64,000 bases of DNA from Tanypteryx hageni (GCA_028673005.1 CM054116.1:38542577-38606576), one strand, 5' to 3'; counted from the first letter of the stretch, positions 10,883 through 24,249 are shown. A program made the numbers and translations. Notes: generated by a model from the sequence alone, not told the origin.

Positions 10883-13754
10883 TCTTTAGTGTTGTAAAAA
10901 TACTGGAGGAGATGTATGCTTGTGTTGTCGGCCTTCCTTTCCTTACTAAGCATTATCCAAAAATAACATTTGGAAAACGTTAAGCCACTTAACTACTGCA
11001 AAATCAAACACGGAATGAAACATCACCGTAAGAAAGATTTTGCTGTAAAGAAAAATGCGAAGATCCAAAGCTTCGCTTCCTTCAAAGGTTTAAAATATCA
11101 AGCCATCATTTACGTAACATTCAGCGGCATCTTCCGGAGACAAACTCGTAGCAAATATTATCTCTTGGGAGAGAATGTCATGAGGAAGCCAGAATACACT
11201 GCAAATTAAGAGGCCGATATCGATGAAAGCATTGGAAGGTTCGAAATATGAGGGTGGAGGATCTAATGAGAGGGTGAATCTAACACACTTCGGAGGAGAA
11301 CTTCTCCTCCCCTCCATTGGAGAGGCGCATCGTCTCAAACCACTACCGGAAGTTGGGAGGCTACCAGGCAAAAAGACGCGTCGAGGAAAAGAACCCTTGG
11401 AGGACAAATAATGGTGAATCCCCATGGATATGGCAACCACCGTCTCCCGACTAAACCAGTACCACCTATTGCGGAATGCTCTCTCTCTCTTCCCACTCTC
11501 CCCAAAAGACCTTGATCAATACGAATGGGACGATGTTCCACTGGGTAAAAGGATGCGGGGAACCGAAAGAAATTAAAATAAAAATGAAGTAAAGAAAGTA
11601 CTGCAAAACTCATTGGTGGTAAAAGTGTCTGGGCTCGTTTTCGGATGACTTTTGGAAGTCGCGAGCCAATCAAAAAGTTTACTGCGTCTTATACAAATAA
11701 AAGATCGATCCTTGTTGAAACATGACTCTGATGATGAAGGATGAAACCATATAGTTATGGTAAAATTGTAGACTCGTAAAAGGCGTTTTAATTATTCAAA
11801 ATATGATTTTTAAATAGCTCCTGCATAAATTAAATGTAACCAGTCAGGTAATTAAAAATGGTTTATAATTTCATAATCACGCATATTAACGTTCTGGTAA
11901 AACTGCATTATCATTATGGTTAAGCTCCAGGAACGACTTAATTCACAAAATACTTCAAGCTGATACAAAAAATACCTAATTTGTTTAATAATGATTTCAA
12001 ATTCACAAGAAAAATAATCGCGTTCTAATTAACGCCATCGATTGAAATCCGTCTATAGAGGGAATTATAAATCAGAACGAATAGCGTCAAATAAAAATTA
12101 TCTGTTTCGGAATGTTGCGAAAACTTCAATGCGCGACAATTAAATAAGGAGTAAAATAGTTTAAAACAAGCTTATCTGGAATTTTCACCAATACTAAAAT
12201 TGATCTACGAAACTGGTTTACATGCGTATTCCACTAATTCAAAAGCTCTAAACGAGTATATATACCTTGCACGACGCAAAAGGATGCTGTGATTAATTCG
12301 AAGGAAAATATACGGATAACAATTAATACGCAGCCATAAATCTATGCGAATCATAAGTCAAATTATACGAATACCGTAACGTCGTCCTAATATAAGCAAA
12401 CTTTGTAGCGAAAGTTTTGCAAATATGAGAAAAAGCACTTAAACGCACGAAAATTATTGATGAAGTTGTTGGGAAATGTCTAATGAAAAAATGCTTGAAT
12501 GCGATAATTTTCGATTTAAATTATCGCGAACAGTATTGTTCAAGTTCGCAGTTTTTTTTTCAAATGACAAATACTACGTTGATTCACCTGTTATGCCTCG
12601 ATACCACGAAGGATAAAAATTGTCACTTCCATATATGAACTCAATCTAACACAGAGCAGCTAGCGTTAATGCCGTTGTATAAAACATAGCAAAATCACCA
12701 TCAGACAACTGAAAAAATATCTCAAAAAAACTAGCTAATCAACTATATTAAAACTTCACGAAAAAATCAAAGTATACAAAATCAAAGCATGGTGCATAAA
12801 TAGCGTAATATTAATTAATTAAAAGTAAGGATTAAGTGATAAAAATTAAATATACCAAGAACAACATTTAACAGGCATAAGTAGAAATCTCACCTGAAAT
12901 TCACACTCTATCACTTCTGTGTCTTCAAGGAGGCGCACAGTGCATTTGTAACTGACGTTTATATCGCTTTTACTCCCAAATTTTAGCATCGTTGTTAAAG
13001 TACATGAGATCTACGTGTTTTAAATGTACACCACTGGAACAATTCGCACGACTCAACACAACACGTCTAATCCACTATTGGGAACCGACTACTTACTCAA
13101 GGAATGACATTCAATGAAGGAACGGAATGTGGACTGAGCATCTATCCAAAAAATAAGAGTAATTTGTCTTAACATTGAATGACAACTTTAGTCATTACAT
13201 TGACCGAAGCTCTTATGTCGTTTCAAGTACAAAAGTACATGTTTTTTATTAGATTTCTACGCCTAAGATGTGAAATATACGTGATTTTAATACACGGCGC
13301 AAATCTTTCGTTGTAGCTGATCAGGGACACGTTTCAGATGAAGGAACGACGCTTGTATGAAAAATTTAAAAGACTGATCTACATAGTCCGCCAAAGTGCA
13401 AACGAAATAAAATTATTTATTTTGCCATATAAATTCAATTAAAAACTAAAAAACTATCAGTTTTTCTTTAATATATGTGTTCCAAGGGGAAAATCAACAA
13501 TTAAAACCTACATTTCTGTATTTTAACCGACAAAAATCGCTTATTTTTGAGTAATGTAAACATATATTAACATTAAATAAAAAATAAAATTATAACTATA
13601 CCTATATAATTTTATATCGAAAACAAATAATGGAACAAAATGCACGTCTTAGCCAGCGTTTTTGAAATATATGTTATGTGACACATATATTTCTCATACG
13701 CCATGGCGCTTTCAATTAACAAAGGGTACCGAACAGGCGGTTTCAGATTCAAAC
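10883..13754. other. Intergenic region upstream of the epimerase gene
   Basis: From 11220 to 11680 the sequence is GC-richer with a CT-rich tract near 11480, and short open frames there have no recognisable domain. From 11700 to 13600 it is AT-rich and featureless to me. The last few hundred bases should hold the promoter and 5' UTR of the epimerase gene, but no clear core promoter motif is visible. Confidence 0.4.
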
Positions 13755-16700
13755 ATGGCAGCGGCGACAAGTGTGGTGGTTCTCGACCGGGGAAATAACA
13801 CAACGTGCACAATTAACTTACATGGTGAGTACCCTATAACTTGACTTTTTGTAAATCTAAAGGTAACGTTGGTATTCTCCAGTATTATCTTTGAAAGTTT
13901 GTGTTCACATAAACTTAAATAAGGGAAAACATGAAATTCATGTACTGCCGTCATGCCTAGGACATGAGAAGCCCGGCTCTTGATTTAGGTGAAAACGCTA
14001 CTCTGATTTTTTATGTTTTGACATTCTTTTGGATAGACTTTTATTTTTAACCATTTAATTTTGTCGTTATCAGGTGCTACTGTCGTTTCGTGGCGGGTTA
14101 ATAACCAAGAGCAGTTGTTTGTAAGGTAAGTAATTTATATTATATACAATTTTAGCGCTATTTTGTTGTAAAAATCTCCAGTCGAAATGGCGTCCGCTAT
14201 GGATCTTGCCCGCAGCATTTGAGTTAAGTCTGCACAGCTCCAGCCCGGTTTTTTGTGCGTCTGGCGCAAGCTCCTATTATTCTCGTCAAGCTGGCGCAAA
14301 GGGATGGCCATTTACCAGCCAACACCAACCAATGAAATTTGTATCCATTTAGTTTGCTGTACATCTGATTTTTGTTACAGAAATTAATTATGAAAGGAAA
14401 TATTTGAACAAAAGCTTACTTTTCACAAATTTCGTCGTAGTGTTCACAATGCTAGGTGGCCTCTAAAGTATAATTTCTTTTCCAGTTTTTTGCGTAGTTC
14501 CGTCTTAACTCAATTATAAGGTTAATTTTTCTGAAAGTTAGCGCCTATAATAAAGAGTTGTATTTTATTAATATCTCTAATAACTGCTTATAGCGTAAAG
14601 TAACTTTGCGAAGCATTAGTCCCTGAGTTATGGACTGATTAATGTAATTTTGCTGCTAAGCGTAAGCGTTGGTCATGAAAATGTTTACCGAATTTCATGG
14701 CTTAATTTTCCAGATCTATGATTTGTTAATCGAGTTTGGTAATTCCACGAATAAAAAACTCGTATCTTTTGTATCAAGAAGAAATTTTATTTTCATATCC
14801 CTTCAGATTAAAACTCATTTTACGAACGAAAAATTTAAGCTTATTTTAAATTTTTTTTAATGACATGGTCTAACCAGCGAATCTGTTTTTTTAGTTTCCG
14901 CCGCTTTATTCGAAGATAGACACATTTTCAGTGTGCTTTCTTCCGTTGCTGTAGCATCACGTTAATTGTTGTCTCATCTTTTGGCAGTAAGCCCAGACGA
15001 AAAACTACTCACGCCTTCCCCATTCCACTTCCTCATTTCGTTGAACGGAACTATAAAAACGCCGCCCGCGCAGTCTTTGTCAATACGCATCTGCCATTGA
15101 CATTTTTTCTTGATACCTTATGAAAAATGGAATATCATGTTGATAAAAAAAACGCTGATTTTGTTGAATATTATGTTTTTTCAGCAAGCAAGCTATCTTC
15201 GATGGAAAGAGGGCAATACGTGGAGGCATACCATTTGCGTTCCGTAAGTAATGATTCGTTGACTCGAATGTCTGTATTTTGTTAACTTTTACGACATTTT
15301 CTTGTTGTCCAGTGCAGTTTAAACTGTTCTTACGTATTTATATATATCTTTCCAATCCTAGCACAATTTGGTCCTTGGAGCTACGGCCCGCAGCATGGCT
15401 TTGCAAGAATCGTTCGCTGGAATTTGGAGAAAGCCCCCGAACGTCTTGCGAGTGGCGATGTTGAAGCTATATTTTCTCTTATGGATAATGAATACACGTG
15501 TTCCATGTGGAATCATCAGTAAGTATTCCACAGCTTCCCCGCACGATCTTTTTTTCGCATTTCGTGTAAGTTGCTTACGGTGTTTTATCTTTAATTTTAG
15601 GTTTCGTCTTACTTACCGGTTGATTCTGCGTGAAAAAGAGTTACACTTCAATATTGGTGTTTATAATCCAAGTGAAAACCAAACGTTTAGTTTCAATTTA
15701 TTGCTTCATACATATTTCAAAGTTCCTGACGTGCGTCGTTGCCAAATAACTGGCCTATATGGTTGCACATACATTGACAAGGTAGTTGGCCTTTCTTTCT
15801 TTATTAAAAATTTTTATTTCTGTCTCTATCTGCAAAATTGACCGATTTCATTCATTTCCATACAGACAAGAGATAATGCTGTCTTCAGGGAGGTTAGAGA
15901 TGTTGTTGTAATTTCAGAATTTACTGATCGAATATACCATAATACTCCTCAGGAGCACATCATAACAAATGTTGTCTCTGGTAGAAAAATGAGGATACAA
16001 AAATACAATTTTCCTGATACTGGTAAGAACAAATTAGAAGTATTGTTTAAATATATTTTTTTGGTCCCATTACATTGCTATAAAATTTTTATTTCTGAAG
16101 TATTGGGCGTTTCTAGTTCTACATCTTTTCTGCTATCCTGGAAAAATGTTATAAAATAAATTTATTTATTTATTTATTCAAATGGACTTCATTTTTCTGT
16201 TATAAATTTACATATTTAATTTATGCTGCATAATTGTTTAGTTTTACTGTTTCCTTTATTTATTCATTCTTAATTTCTTGTAGTTGTATGGAACCCATGG
16301 GTTGAGCAAGCCAAGGAAATTCCTGACTTCGGAGATGATGAATATCCTAATATGGTGTGTGTTGAATCAGGACATGTCTCCAGTCCCATGATCCTCCTTC
16401 CAGGGACAGCTTTTGAAGCGAGTCAAATTTTGCAGGTGATTCTTATGGAATTGTTACATTTTTAATAAAAATTCTTGTACTTATATTTTTTCAAATAGGA
16501 AATGAATTTAGACCATTGAAATAAATTCATTTTTTTATTATCGTTAAATTATAGATATTTGATCGAGTTTGATAACTGATTTCAAATTTAAGGAGAATTC
16601 TCTGAATGAATTCTACATTGTATTTATTTTTATACTAGTATATCATAACATGTGCCGCAATTAAGTGACCTACATCATTATATATAGGATATACGATATA

Positions 16701-18271
16701 TCATATGAAAACTAAGCTACTTCTAGAAGTTCTACAGAGCTAAAATTTGACATGAATATAGGTCATTGGGTACAGCCTCAGGAAAAAATCCGAAATTCTA
16801 CAAATTGTTATATTTAAGGGGTGTTTTTGACCCCCAAGTCCAATTTTTAACACCCACAAGAAAAGCATTGAAAACTGTGCAGAGCTATATAAAATTGCTT
16901 TTTTAAATTATTTAAAATTAAGATACGAAATCAGAACATGCACCATACTGTGGAAAAAACAATGAAGTTTATTTTTCTTGAAGACAGAGTTCAAATCCAT
17001 GCTGAATTTATGTAAAAATTTGATTTTAATTATAAAATCATGAAATTTTTTTCAGTCTTCAACAATGAAAAATATTAACTACCATAGCAACAACTCCAAT
17101 GCATTTCAATGGGAATTGATTTTCCATACTTGAAGAGCATTGATTTAATGCTTAGACTGCATTATACATAATCCATTTGATTTCAGCCAGCAACATATAC
17201 ATATGATGACGTGATAATTTTAAATTAATTTTTTTATCCAGATACATACTAAAAGGCACTGATGATGAAACCATAGTCCTAACACAAAATATCCTAATTT
17301 TTACATAAATCTGAGTGTAGCATTAAAGCTATTGTCTTAATGATGATTTTAGTTGTTGCTTAAAAAGGGCGATCTGTGCCATGAAACTTGAAATTGGAAA
17401 ACTTGGAGGCGAAGCCGGTTGCCAGAGAATTTAGAAATTCCAGATAGATGCCTTAATTTCGCAGAAAATAAAAACTATTATCTTATATAAATGGCCTCTG
17501 TGTAGTTCAAATGCTGTCGTGTTCGTTTATTTACGAGTTTATATCTTGGTGTATGGTGATTTTTTGAATGCTTTCAGTATGCAAGCACCGACAACTCGTA
17601 TTCTAAAAGATGCCAAAATGTAAAGTAAAGAGAGTTAAGTCAGATGGGTAAATTTATTCATTTCCTTCTATGCATGACTCTGATCTTTGTGTTTATTTTT
17701 AAATAAAATGCGGCTAATTAGATAGGTAGACTTGTATTTTTTATCATTTGCAGAGAACTTAGTTACTAATGAAAAACATAAACATTATTTAAACATCTTG
17801 ATAGGTGAATACCTAAGGAATATGGAAAAGCGAAATGATTCACTGAGCATTATTAAATAAAAAAGTTTTAGAAGTAAGATTTAAAGGTAGACCAGCCATC
17901 ACCTGGAAATTAGTTGTCGATTAGTCATTGTTGTAAATTGGACTCTTGGGTAGGTCAGTTTTTTGTGTTGAAGTTGCTTCCTTTTTTAGAATTATTAAAA
18001 AATATTCAATTTTTAATTCTCTGTCATTGCTTATCCCATATGCATAGATTGGATTTTGTGAGCAGAAAAAGTTTTCGTTTTATCGCTAATTGTAAAACAT
18101 TTGTGCAACATACAACAATACTTCATTTTTTACAAAAAGAAGAATCCTGTTAAGAAATACATTTCCAAACTGATGGTGACATTATTTAATCAATAGGCGG
18201 ACATTTAATTTTTTTAATGCCTTGTACTTTCAACATAGTGTTACAATGAACGTTTATTGAAGGTCATGTGA
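13755..18271 (+). CDS. Glucose-6-phosphate 1-epimerase (D-hexose-6-phosphate mutarotase)
   Basis: This enzyme of the aldose 1-epimerase fold interconverts alpha and beta anomers of glucose 6-phosphate in the cytosol. Coding exons: 13755-13824, 14074-14125, 15185-15243, 15362-15518, 15601-15781, 15866-16022 and 16284-16435. All have GT-AG borders and matching phases, giving 276 codons. The signature IRGGIP, then QFGPWSYGPQHGFAR, places the catalytic His at about residue 72; the late MVCVESGHVSSP supplies the catalytic Glu at about residue 252. The start ATG gives MAAATSVVVLDRGNNTTC, a usual N-terminus. The 3' end is unsettled. Exon 7 can run on to a TAA at 16465 (adding nine residues), or splice to 18263, where GTC-ATG-TGA would give the ending ILQVM that I recall for insect relatives; an acceptor at 18238 with a better pyrimidine tract would end in LLKVM. 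Family assignment is secure; the last exon is inference. Confidence 0.9.
14940..15080 (+). promoter_or_regulatory. TATA-like core promoter inside epimerase intron 2
   Basis: A GC-richer island in the intron holds CTATAAAAACGCCGCCCGCG at about 15050, followed 20-25 bases on by CAGTCTTTG, a possible initiator. Upstream, TTCGTTGAACGGAAC resembles spaced heat-shock-type GAA/TTC units. An ATG at 15127 follows but is not in frame with the next epimerase exon. It may be a cryptic or alternative promoter, or a remnant of an inserted gene. Confidence 0.25.
16466..18238 (+). other. Epimerase last intron or downstream spacer, with a dispersed repeat
   Basis: AT-rich sequence. The part at about 16890-17290 resembles 52300-52580 in the HSD17B4 intron (shared TTTAAAATTAAGAT, GTTCAAATCCATG and AGCATTGATTTAATGCTT-type blocks), so it is probably an old repeat copy. 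At 17571-17600 the phrase CAGTATGCAAGCACC also occurs at the end of the first satellite unit at 27126. A short ATG frame at 17610 followed by GTAAAT could be a small exon but cannot be supported. Confidence 0.4.
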
Positions 18272-21200
18272 GCTGAGGGGACACGGCCGAGCCATAAGGG
18301 CGGGCCTGGAGCTGGAAGGAATCGTGTGGGAGCACAAGTGGACAATTATGCAGGAGTGGATGGAGGAGCATCACAGAATTTGAACGTAGTCGATGGTGAG
18401 GTAGGAGGCAATGATAGAAACAGCGGTCTTTTGCCTGTCGCCCTCCAAGAAGATGTTTCTTCTAGGTGGCCCATACCAAATCCCAGCTATAGCTGGTTGG
18501 CTCTCAATAATGCTATGTATTCAGAGATGATAGGTGCTTCCAGAATATTTTTAGAGAGAGGGTCAGTCGGCGTCACTGTGAATGGGAAAGGTGATATATT
18601 AGGGAACGGAGTCTCTGCTTCCTCAGATTCGGCTGAAGGACCAGGTAGCTCGGTCGTAACCCAGTGTTCTATGCCCTGTAGTCCACATTCATCCTGCAGT
18701 ATTTGCTCATTGAATCTTTAGGTGGAATTCTTTTTTTTTTAATCGACTGAGCAAGTTTTTAACACTTGAATAGGAATATTGAGATGCTTGAAATTTGGTT
18801 ATTTTGCTCTGATTTACATTTTTGTCCACACTTAAAGGAAGATTGTGAACCAATTATTTTGCCTTTTTTTGGGTTGACATTGGAAAAATTCTGCATATTT
18901 AGAAATTAAAACTCAAATTGCGAGAAAAGAAACATTGGATAATGATATTATTTCACTTAATGTGGATTTATTTTTATATATTTTTGTATATAACATGTTA
19001 TTTGCTATTCTATTGATTGATATTTGTGTCTGTTCAATTTTTGTTGTTCAGCCATTAGGCATTTAGTACCAATATTGTGATAGTACAATAGCTTTCAGTT
19101 TTGTTAGGCTATAATTGATGCAGATGTCGCCCACTTGCCATTGTGAGAAATATTTAATGCTTGTTGATTGGGCTTTTAGATGCTTAAATTTTGGTTTTGT
19201 TCATAAAATCTCTTTTCTCATTTTTCTCAAATGTTGAATTAGACTGGAAAAATTGTTGAAAATGTGTGGTAGTAGTTGGGTTAGATATTCTCCTGTGTGA
19301 CCATTTTTAATCATCATTTAAACTGGTGTTGGAAATGTTCAGAATTATAAGCATCTTTCATATGGATTTACATCATATATGCCAAGGATATTGCTGTAAG
19401 TTGCAGCATAGTTAAGTGCACAACTATTGAACGTATATAATGTTGCATTAATGTCAGTAAATTTCAGCACTAAACAGGTCTAAAATTATTTTTCACATAA
19501 ATGATTGTCAATTTAAAATGCATGAAACTCTGTTATTATCTCTGGTTGATTTTTATATTAAATGTATAAAATGTTGTTGTTTGCTTGTTACTGGTACATG
19601 AACTGGAAAAATTCAACATTTATGAAATTTTTTTACCGTGCTTATTTTTAAATCAAATAAAGTCATGGGCTTCCATATTTTGCTTAATTATATTTCTATG
19701 ATGGAATTAAGTGTCACTAACTTTTGTATGAATACCTTCAGAGGATTCAAAGGATGTTTTTTATTTCTTTTAAAGTTGATTGAGCCAGTTCATACTTAAG
19801 AGAAGAAGGACTGTATTCAATGTAAAGGTTGCCGAAAAAATTGTGATTCGTGCACATATTTATTTAAACTTAGCTGCAAGAAAGCACATTTTTAACGGTT
19901 TAAGTAATGTGTTGGATCTACAGCAAGTAGACTTTTCCTCAGTAATGTAACTCAACAAATTGAAAAGAATGGTTGAATAATAAAAATGCAATAATTAAGA
20001 CTTAAAACTAAGATTGATAGATGAGACGACTTATTTTTAGAGAAAATATTTATAGAATTTTTGTTAATCTGAAGCATTCTAATTTTATGCCATTGTTAAT
20101 AGGTTTTTCTAAATTAGGCTTTCATTTTCATTGGATGTTAATTAGCTCTAGAATTCATATGAGAACCATACTATATTCCTTAATCTTTAACAAAATTATA
20201 CTATCTATGGCCTCATACCACAGTACAGCTCTCTTTAACTGAAAAACTAGTCTTAAAATGTTAAAGAAAAAGTTAATATCAAGTTCAATAGTCAAGTAAA
20301 ATTGTTTTGATTGGCTTCTTCCAAACTTAAATTTATAGTTAATTTAAAATCTGTACATTTTGTGTCAGATATGGTTTGAGAACAATAGTTGGATGTTATA
20401 GCCCAAAATAATCAGGTTACCAGGTAAAACTTGGTTTTTAAATTTTTATAACACGAGCCTCTTGTTGCATAGATTTATAAAATGAATCAACTACAGTCTT
20501 TCACAGAAGTTTTACCTCATCTTTTAGATGATATAAGCTACATTAAATCTTCTTGCAAAAATAATTCATTTGGTATAAAACTATAGTTTTCATTTTCTTT
20601 TTGACATTATACAAAGTTAGCGTACATATTTGGGAACAATTTTAAATTTGCATGTATGATGAAGTAAAGAGGTAGCAATAATGTACAGTTCTTTCATAAT
20701 CATATTAGGTGTAGTTATAATGGCAAATATGCTCAATTGTTTTTACAGCAATTAATTGCAGTAATATTCAATTAAATGTCTTTGTATAATTGGTGTGACT
20801 CATTAAATAAAGGAAGATTTCAGTATCTCTTATACATTAACTTTAAAAGAAACTACCAGCTTATTCAAAATCTTGTTGTATTCCATTTAAAATAGTAGTG
20901 TAATGCCTTAAAATGTATACGAACATTTATAATGGTGCTTCTATAACTAAACATTCTAAAATACATTCCTATGTAATAGATTTATCAGTTTAAATGTAAA
21001 TTTTGTGATATTTATATCGATGTCCAAGAATTCTAAACTGATGACATTCTTTAATGTCCAAACTTTAGGACATTTACTCTTTCTGTGCTTATAATTTTAA
21101 AAATCATTTTTAGCATTTCTGCTCTTTTTTAATGTCATCAGAATATTGTTTTGGTTGGGTTGTTGTCATTATTTCCAACTCCTATATGATTTGTACATCA

Positions 21201-23100
21201 ATTTGATGTTTGTGATTAGTTTTAATGTTCCTACATGAAAATTTATCTTCAAGAAAATGTATTCAACACCAAAGCCCAATTTGTATGTATTATTATTAGA
21301 TGATAATTAGTTCATAGAATACATCACTTAAAAATTGAAAAGTATAAATTATTGTTTCTGTTTGTAAGCTGAATGTCAAAGAGATTCCAATAGCAAAGGT
21401 ACATAACTTGGGCAGTAATGTATCTGCAAGTTAAAGTTTAATAAAATGGTGTACGTGGTATTTGGTGTGGTAGTCCTAACTATGTAACTACTCCACAATG
21501 CTCTGCTGATTTAATGATCTTGATAAGCAAAAACATTTCATTATATGGGAATGGTGCAATAAATTAAATGAACATACGTATGAAGTTGCTGACAGTAATG
21601 GTTTTGTTTTGCTTATTGATCTTGAAAGTTAATTATGCTTGATTCCTTGCAAACTATACTAGGTTTAAATCATTCTATGTAAACTATAGAAAGTAATAAA
21701 CTTATGAAAATACACCAGAATAGTTTCAATTTTTAAATTGATTGCAAGCAATGAATGTGTCCCAAAATTTACAGTAACATACCCATTACTGTATTTACTT
21801 TCTTTTAAACACTCCAGGATAGCTAACAAGACATAGACAAAAAGTTTAAGGCCAAAGTTCTTAAAAGTTAAAAATTTTCAAGAGTATTACTTTGATCTAA
21901 AAAATTGTTTTTCCTATCTGGAATGCTTATTCCTTCAATCTTGAGCAAGGGTCTGTAAAATTCTTATGCAATCATCCTCGCCAAAAATTAATATATGGTG
22001 AGATGTTAAAAAGTTTTTAAATGTACCCAGTTTTCTTGAAAAAGATTCATCTATGGAGGGTAATAGAAATGATCAAGAGCTTTCATTATGATAGGTTATA
22101 ATTAAACATGTACAGGAGACCTTCAATATATTTGTCTGTCATGTTCCTAGTAAATATTGATAATGCCGAAACCAAGAATATGTGGGAAGAAGGGGGTTCC
22201 TGGTTTGTTGAGAAAAGTAGGCAAGGTTCCTGACTTGCAAAACAAAAGAATATGTATCTTGATTACAAAAACTCCATAAAACAAAAATTTGTACCAAGAT
22301 TTAAAATTCACTTTTGGGAAACACAAATAGAGGTGACCAGATGTCTCATTTTTCATTATGTTGTCCCAGTGTTCTGAAAAAGTTTCTCAGGATGGCCATC
22401 TATATCATATTTTAAACTTTTTAATAAAAAACTAGCTATGCTATTGTTATCCTTCATTAATGAAACATTTCTAGTTTGTTGTTTTTTAAAATATTATTAC
22501 AGATTGCATGAGAATGTTTCAACTTAGTTCAAAATGCTCATCTAAATGAAAATTATAGCACAACTTCCTTGTATGGTGGAGGTTTCTTTTTTGCAGTGGT
22601 GTCTATTATTTTAAAGTTACATTTCAACCTCAAAAATGAAATGATAATTTATAATTTCCCTCTCAAATCACTTAAAACAACGAATTAAAATTGATATTGG
22701 CACAAGTTCAACTGAGAAAATTCTACTAAAACCAATGACTTCATAAGTTCCCATTTAAAAATAATGCAATAAAATATTTTTGTAGTCTTGCAAAAGAATA
22801 ACTGCAGCAAAATTTATGTGATTGACTTGCCCTGTTTCAATCTGGGTTATGGGAAATATCCTGCTTTTATCTTAATCGAGTCACCATATTTATGAGGCAT
22901 CTTTTAAAAATTAAGGAAAAAAATATGTTTAAAGGGTCTGGCCAGCCAGCCAGCCTTCCTACATTCAATTTGCCTTTTTACAAGAACTTCTTTGAAATAA
23001 ACATCTTATTTACAACCCATTTGTAAACATACAAAATATTTTACCTTAAATATTTTGACTTTCTCAAAGACAATATATAGAGAAAGTATTGTAATTGCAA
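18272..23100 (+). other. Long low-repeat AT-rich stretch, candidate long 3' UTR
   Basis: If the last epimerase exon lies at 18.24-18.27 kb, everything from 18272 on would be 3' UTR. The stretch is uniformly AT-rich, lacks recognisable transposons, lacks open frames after 18721, and carries several AATAAA signals (for example near 20815 and 21430). This is unlike most other intergenic DNA in the window, which is full of transposons. I cannot tell a long UTR from a repeat-poor spacer by sequence alone. Confidence 0.35.
18278..18721 (+). CDS. Unassigned open reading stretch, possible 3' exon
   Basis: One frame is open for 147 codons from just after a TGA at 18275 to the TAG at 18719. The encoded protein is rich in Gly, Ser, Asn and Val, contains RWPIPNPSYSWLALNNAMYS, and ends in a Cys/Ser-rich tail. 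I recognise no domain. No ATG opens the frame near its start, so if real it is the end of a spliced gene, with an acceptor such as the AG at 18290. A second frame is also open from 18251 to about 18380 (GHGRAIRAGLELEGIVW). It is markedly GC-richer than its neighbours, which favours coding or recently coding sequence. It could equally lie in the epimerase 3' UTR. Confidence 0.3.
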   Translation, partial: GTRPSHKGGPGAGRNRVGAQVDNYAGVDGGASQNLNVVDGEVGGNDRNSGLLPVALQEDVSSRWPIPNPSYSWLALNNAMYSEMIGASRIFLERGSVGVTVNGKGDILGNGVSASSDSAEGPGSSVVTQCSMPCSPHSSCSICSLNL

Positions 23101-23540
23101 AAGAGACAATTTGCAATTTTGATGGAAATACATTTTAGGCATACCTGATTCAAAAAAAAAAATTATTTTGCTATGCCGTCTATCTGTGCGCGATCCTAGA
23201 GCTTAGGCCTAGACGATTCAATTAAATCAAATTATATTCCGTATATAGGCATACTGTTATCCAGAATAGAAATTGTGAAGAGATGAACAATATAGCACAA
23301 CAATGACAGGTAGTTGATTCTTGTTGATTTTCACAAAATGTTGATTTTTTCAAAAATGGCTCTAACAATTTTGATTAAAATTCACTCAGTTATGGAGCTT
23401 GGAGTCATAAACAACACTGCATAAGAAATTTCTAAAACAATAACTAAATAGCCTCCAGCAACAATATATCGAATTTCATGCCCAACTCAATTTCTCTCAA
23501 CAGTCTTCGTCCAGCAATAATGCTTCAGTACCTATGTACC
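23060..23540. repeat. Probable dispersed repeat with GAGAAAGTA start
   Basis: The phrase TATAGAGAAAGTATTGTAAT at 23076 resembles the end of a similar stretch at 38930-38970 (TATGGAGAAAGTAAAA). Both carry text about gradually decaying low-complexity AT sequence, so this is only a tentative link between two old copies of one repeat. Confidence 0.3.
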
Positions 23541-23700
23541 TTTGCCAATCCACATGATACTAGTTATTTATGTATGGTGTAGCTATTTATCAAGTTTGAT
23601 TATCACATATATGAGGTTATCAATGTATTACTACCATTTACTTGCAGAAGACATTTTCTGCAGTCAGGAGAGAGTGGGGTGAGACCAGATGCATACGTAG

Positions 23701-23878
23701 TACAGTCAAACCCCGATTTAGCACCACCATTTGTCCATCACTGGCATTAAAGCAGAGGTGGCAGTAAATCGAGGTATATGCTTACTCTATATAAGGTGGA
23801 AATTCTGTTCAAGATTCATGGCTGGTATGCGGGGGTATCAATATATAGGGGTGTGCTAAACCAGGGTCCAACTATGTA
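23701..23878. mobile_element. Small MITE with imperfect TA-ended inverted repeats
   Basis: The left end reads TACAGTCAAACCCCGATTTA and the right end, reverse-complemented, TACATAGTTGGACCCTGGTT followed by TAGCA; both then run into A/C-rich CACC sequence. Size is about 178 bp with no coding capacity. The ACAGT...AACCYCGATTTA form is typical of Tc1/mariner or pogo type MITEs with TA target sites. The ends are diverged, so this is an old copy. Confidence 0.45.
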
Positions 23879-24249
23879 TGAAAAAGTTTGTGCAATGTAA
23901 ATTGTACCGATTTTTTCTCTTTGGCCAAACATAATTTCTTTTGGAGCTCTCCAATGAGTTAAATTATCTACACCACATGATTTTTGCAGTTTGAAATTCA
24001 GTTCAACTAAACCTAAATTTGCAATGCACTTGAAAAGTTTAAAGAAATCAGAGCTGTAATCAAATAAAGATATTTAATGAGCAAGATAGAGGACAAAAAT
24101 TACAGCAGAGTGATAAGGTAAATTCTGTGGTGAAAGTATGATAATGGACCTGATTTGATAAGGATGATTATTTTGGAGGTGGGTTAAAAGTGAGAGGACT
24201 CTCCATTAGTATCATCCAGGAGGAACAGACACCCTAAAAGGCTTCCGAG

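Noticed and set aside
17610..17650. A small coding exon (MPKCKVKRVKSDG followed by GTAAAT)
   Set aside because: It has a plausible donor but no supported partner exon, and it follows a repeat-derived phrase also found in the satellite.
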